DNA of 16,193 nt from Bacteroidota bacterium (lineage in GTDB: Bacteria; Bacteroidota; Bacteroidia; Bacteroidales; JADFUO01): the NCBI GenBank assembly GCA_030614305.1, contig JAUWKH010000010.1:1-16193 (forward strand), written 5' to 3'. Positions 15,384 through 16,193 of this stretch are shown piece by piece. The notes beneath the pieces are model-generated. The model searched no databases. It was not told where the DNA came from and saw only the letters and a program-made list of their open reading frames with translations. A program made the position numbers and the translations under genes. How positions within the stretch are numbered: the first letter of the stretch is position 1; the number at the start of each line of letters is the position of its first letter.

Positions 15384-16193
15384 ATACATTGCACTGAAGA
15401 ATAAACTGATAAATCTTTTTGAAGAAAATAAAAATTCAATCTTCAAAAATGAACCTCAATATATTTCAAATTTAAGAAATCAGGCAATTGAAAAATTTAA
15501 CCAATTAGGATTTCCAACAACAAAGATGGAAGGATGGAGGAATACAGACCTTTCAAAAGCCTTGTCAAAAAATTATAATCATTTTATCAGTTCAAGCCGC
15601 GATAATGTGAATATTGAAGAATTATTCAAATGCGAAATTCATAATTTTGATACTGATATTGTTTCTTTTTTAAACGGTTTCTATGTTAATGGTGATAGCA
15701 AGTTAAGACAAATGCCTGATGGTTCTGTTATAGGAAGTCTTGCAAAAGCTATTGAGCAATATCCCGAAATTTTTGAAAAATATTATAACAAAAATATTCA
15801 GTCCGATAAAAATGCTTTTGTTGCTTTAAATACAGCTTTTGCACAGGACGGGCTTTTTATTTATGTTCCTGATGGAGTTGAGGTGAAAAAGGCAATTCAA
15901 ATGGTTAGCATCATCAATCATGATAAAAATTTGTTTATCCAGAACCGTAATTTGATCATCTTGAGTAAAAACAGCAAACTTACTTTGGTTCAATGTGATG
16001 ACTCAATTAATCAGCAATCAAGCTTTAATAATTCAGTTACTGAGATTTTTGTTGAAGAAAACGCAAATCTTGATCATTACAAATTACAAAATCTCAATAA
16101 TGATTCAACCCTGATAAACTCAACTTTTGTTCATCAGAAATCAGGCAGCAATGCTTCAACAAATTCAATAACATTAAATGGCGGATTGATCCG
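15367..16193 (+). CDS. sufD: Fe-S assembly protein SufD (3' partial)
   Basis: SufD is the SufB paralogue that completes the SufBC2D scaffold and is needed for iron delivery in E. coli. The frame opens at ATG 15367, inside the end of sufC, and runs 275 codons to the window edge without a stop. Diagnostic blocks are the N-terminal FPTTKMEGWRNTDLSKAL (residues about 49-66), ALNTAFAQDGLFIYVPDGVEV (about 153-173), the beta-helical run with LIILSKNSKLTLVQCD, and NSVTEIFVEENANLDHYKLQ. The last residues, TNSITLNGGLIR, are where family members continue into the conserved C-terminal half, so roughly 170 residues should follow; sufS usually comes next in Bacteroidota. The first 30 residues are Lys/Asn-rich. 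Confidence 0.95.
   Translation, partial: MNKQNKYIALKNKLINLFEENKNSIFKNEPQYISNLRNQAIEKFNQLGFPTTKMEGWRNTDLSKALSKNYNHFISSSRDNVNIEELFKCEIHNFDTDIVSFLNGFYVNGDSKLRQMPDGSVIGSLAKAIEQYPEIFEKYYNKNIQSDKNAFVALNTAFAQDGLFIYVPDGVEVKKAIQMVSIINHDKNLFIQNRNLIILSKNSKLTLVQCDDSINQQSSFNNSVTEIFVEENANLDHYKLQNLNNDSTLINSTFVHQKSGSNASTNSITLNGGLI

Overview
The window looks like a chromosomal segment of a low-GC Bacteroidota bacterium. It carries sprA (outer-membrane translocon of the type IX secretion system), Bacteroidota-type -7 promoter boxes (TAnnTTTG), A-rich translation start regions, and a Bacteroidota-style sufBCD cluster. The order within the phylum (Bacteroidales-like or other) cannot be settled from the sequence. 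Nearly all of it is ordinary housekeeping DNA; I found no defence island, CRISPR array, RNA gene or prophage.

Layout. (1) 1-8919, plus strand: a 5'-truncated sprA of at least 2437 codons, then gcvH, a VanZ-family membrane protein gene and a tonB-type gene, closed by a strong rho-independent terminator at 8928-8958. (2) 8973-12329, minus strand, reading thiL, then uvrC, then a 67-aa cysteine-rich DUF6485-like gene. It converges on tonB at the terminator. The 231-bp thiL-uvrC gap holds dispersed repeats, including a perfect 20-bp palindrome. (3) 12330-13044: a divergent intergenic region of about 700 bp. Most of it is a 485-bp degenerate mobile element (12458-12942) with perfect 31-bp inverted ends and paired inner hairpins. 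On the minus strand it also holds the 45-codon C-terminal stump of an IS200-like/REP-associated tyrosine transposase (RAYT). (4) 13045-16193, plus strand: sufB, sufC and a 3'-truncated sufD, preceded by a duplicated -7 box that lies just outside the mobile element.

How the genes work together. SprA exports T9SS cargo (gliding adhesins, secreted enzymes) across the outer membrane. TonB transmits inner-membrane energy to outer-membrane transporters. GcvH is the lipoyl shuttle of glycine cleavage. UvrC is the dual-incision nuclease of nucleotide excision repair and carries a four-cysteine motif consistent with an Fe-S cluster. ThiL makes thiamine diphosphate. SufB, SufC and SufD form the Fe-S cluster assembly scaffold.

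The most interesting structure is the RAYT-remnant element between thiL and sufB. Second are short dispersed repeats containing CTTGTCCGTA, found both between thiL and uvrC and inside the suf operon.
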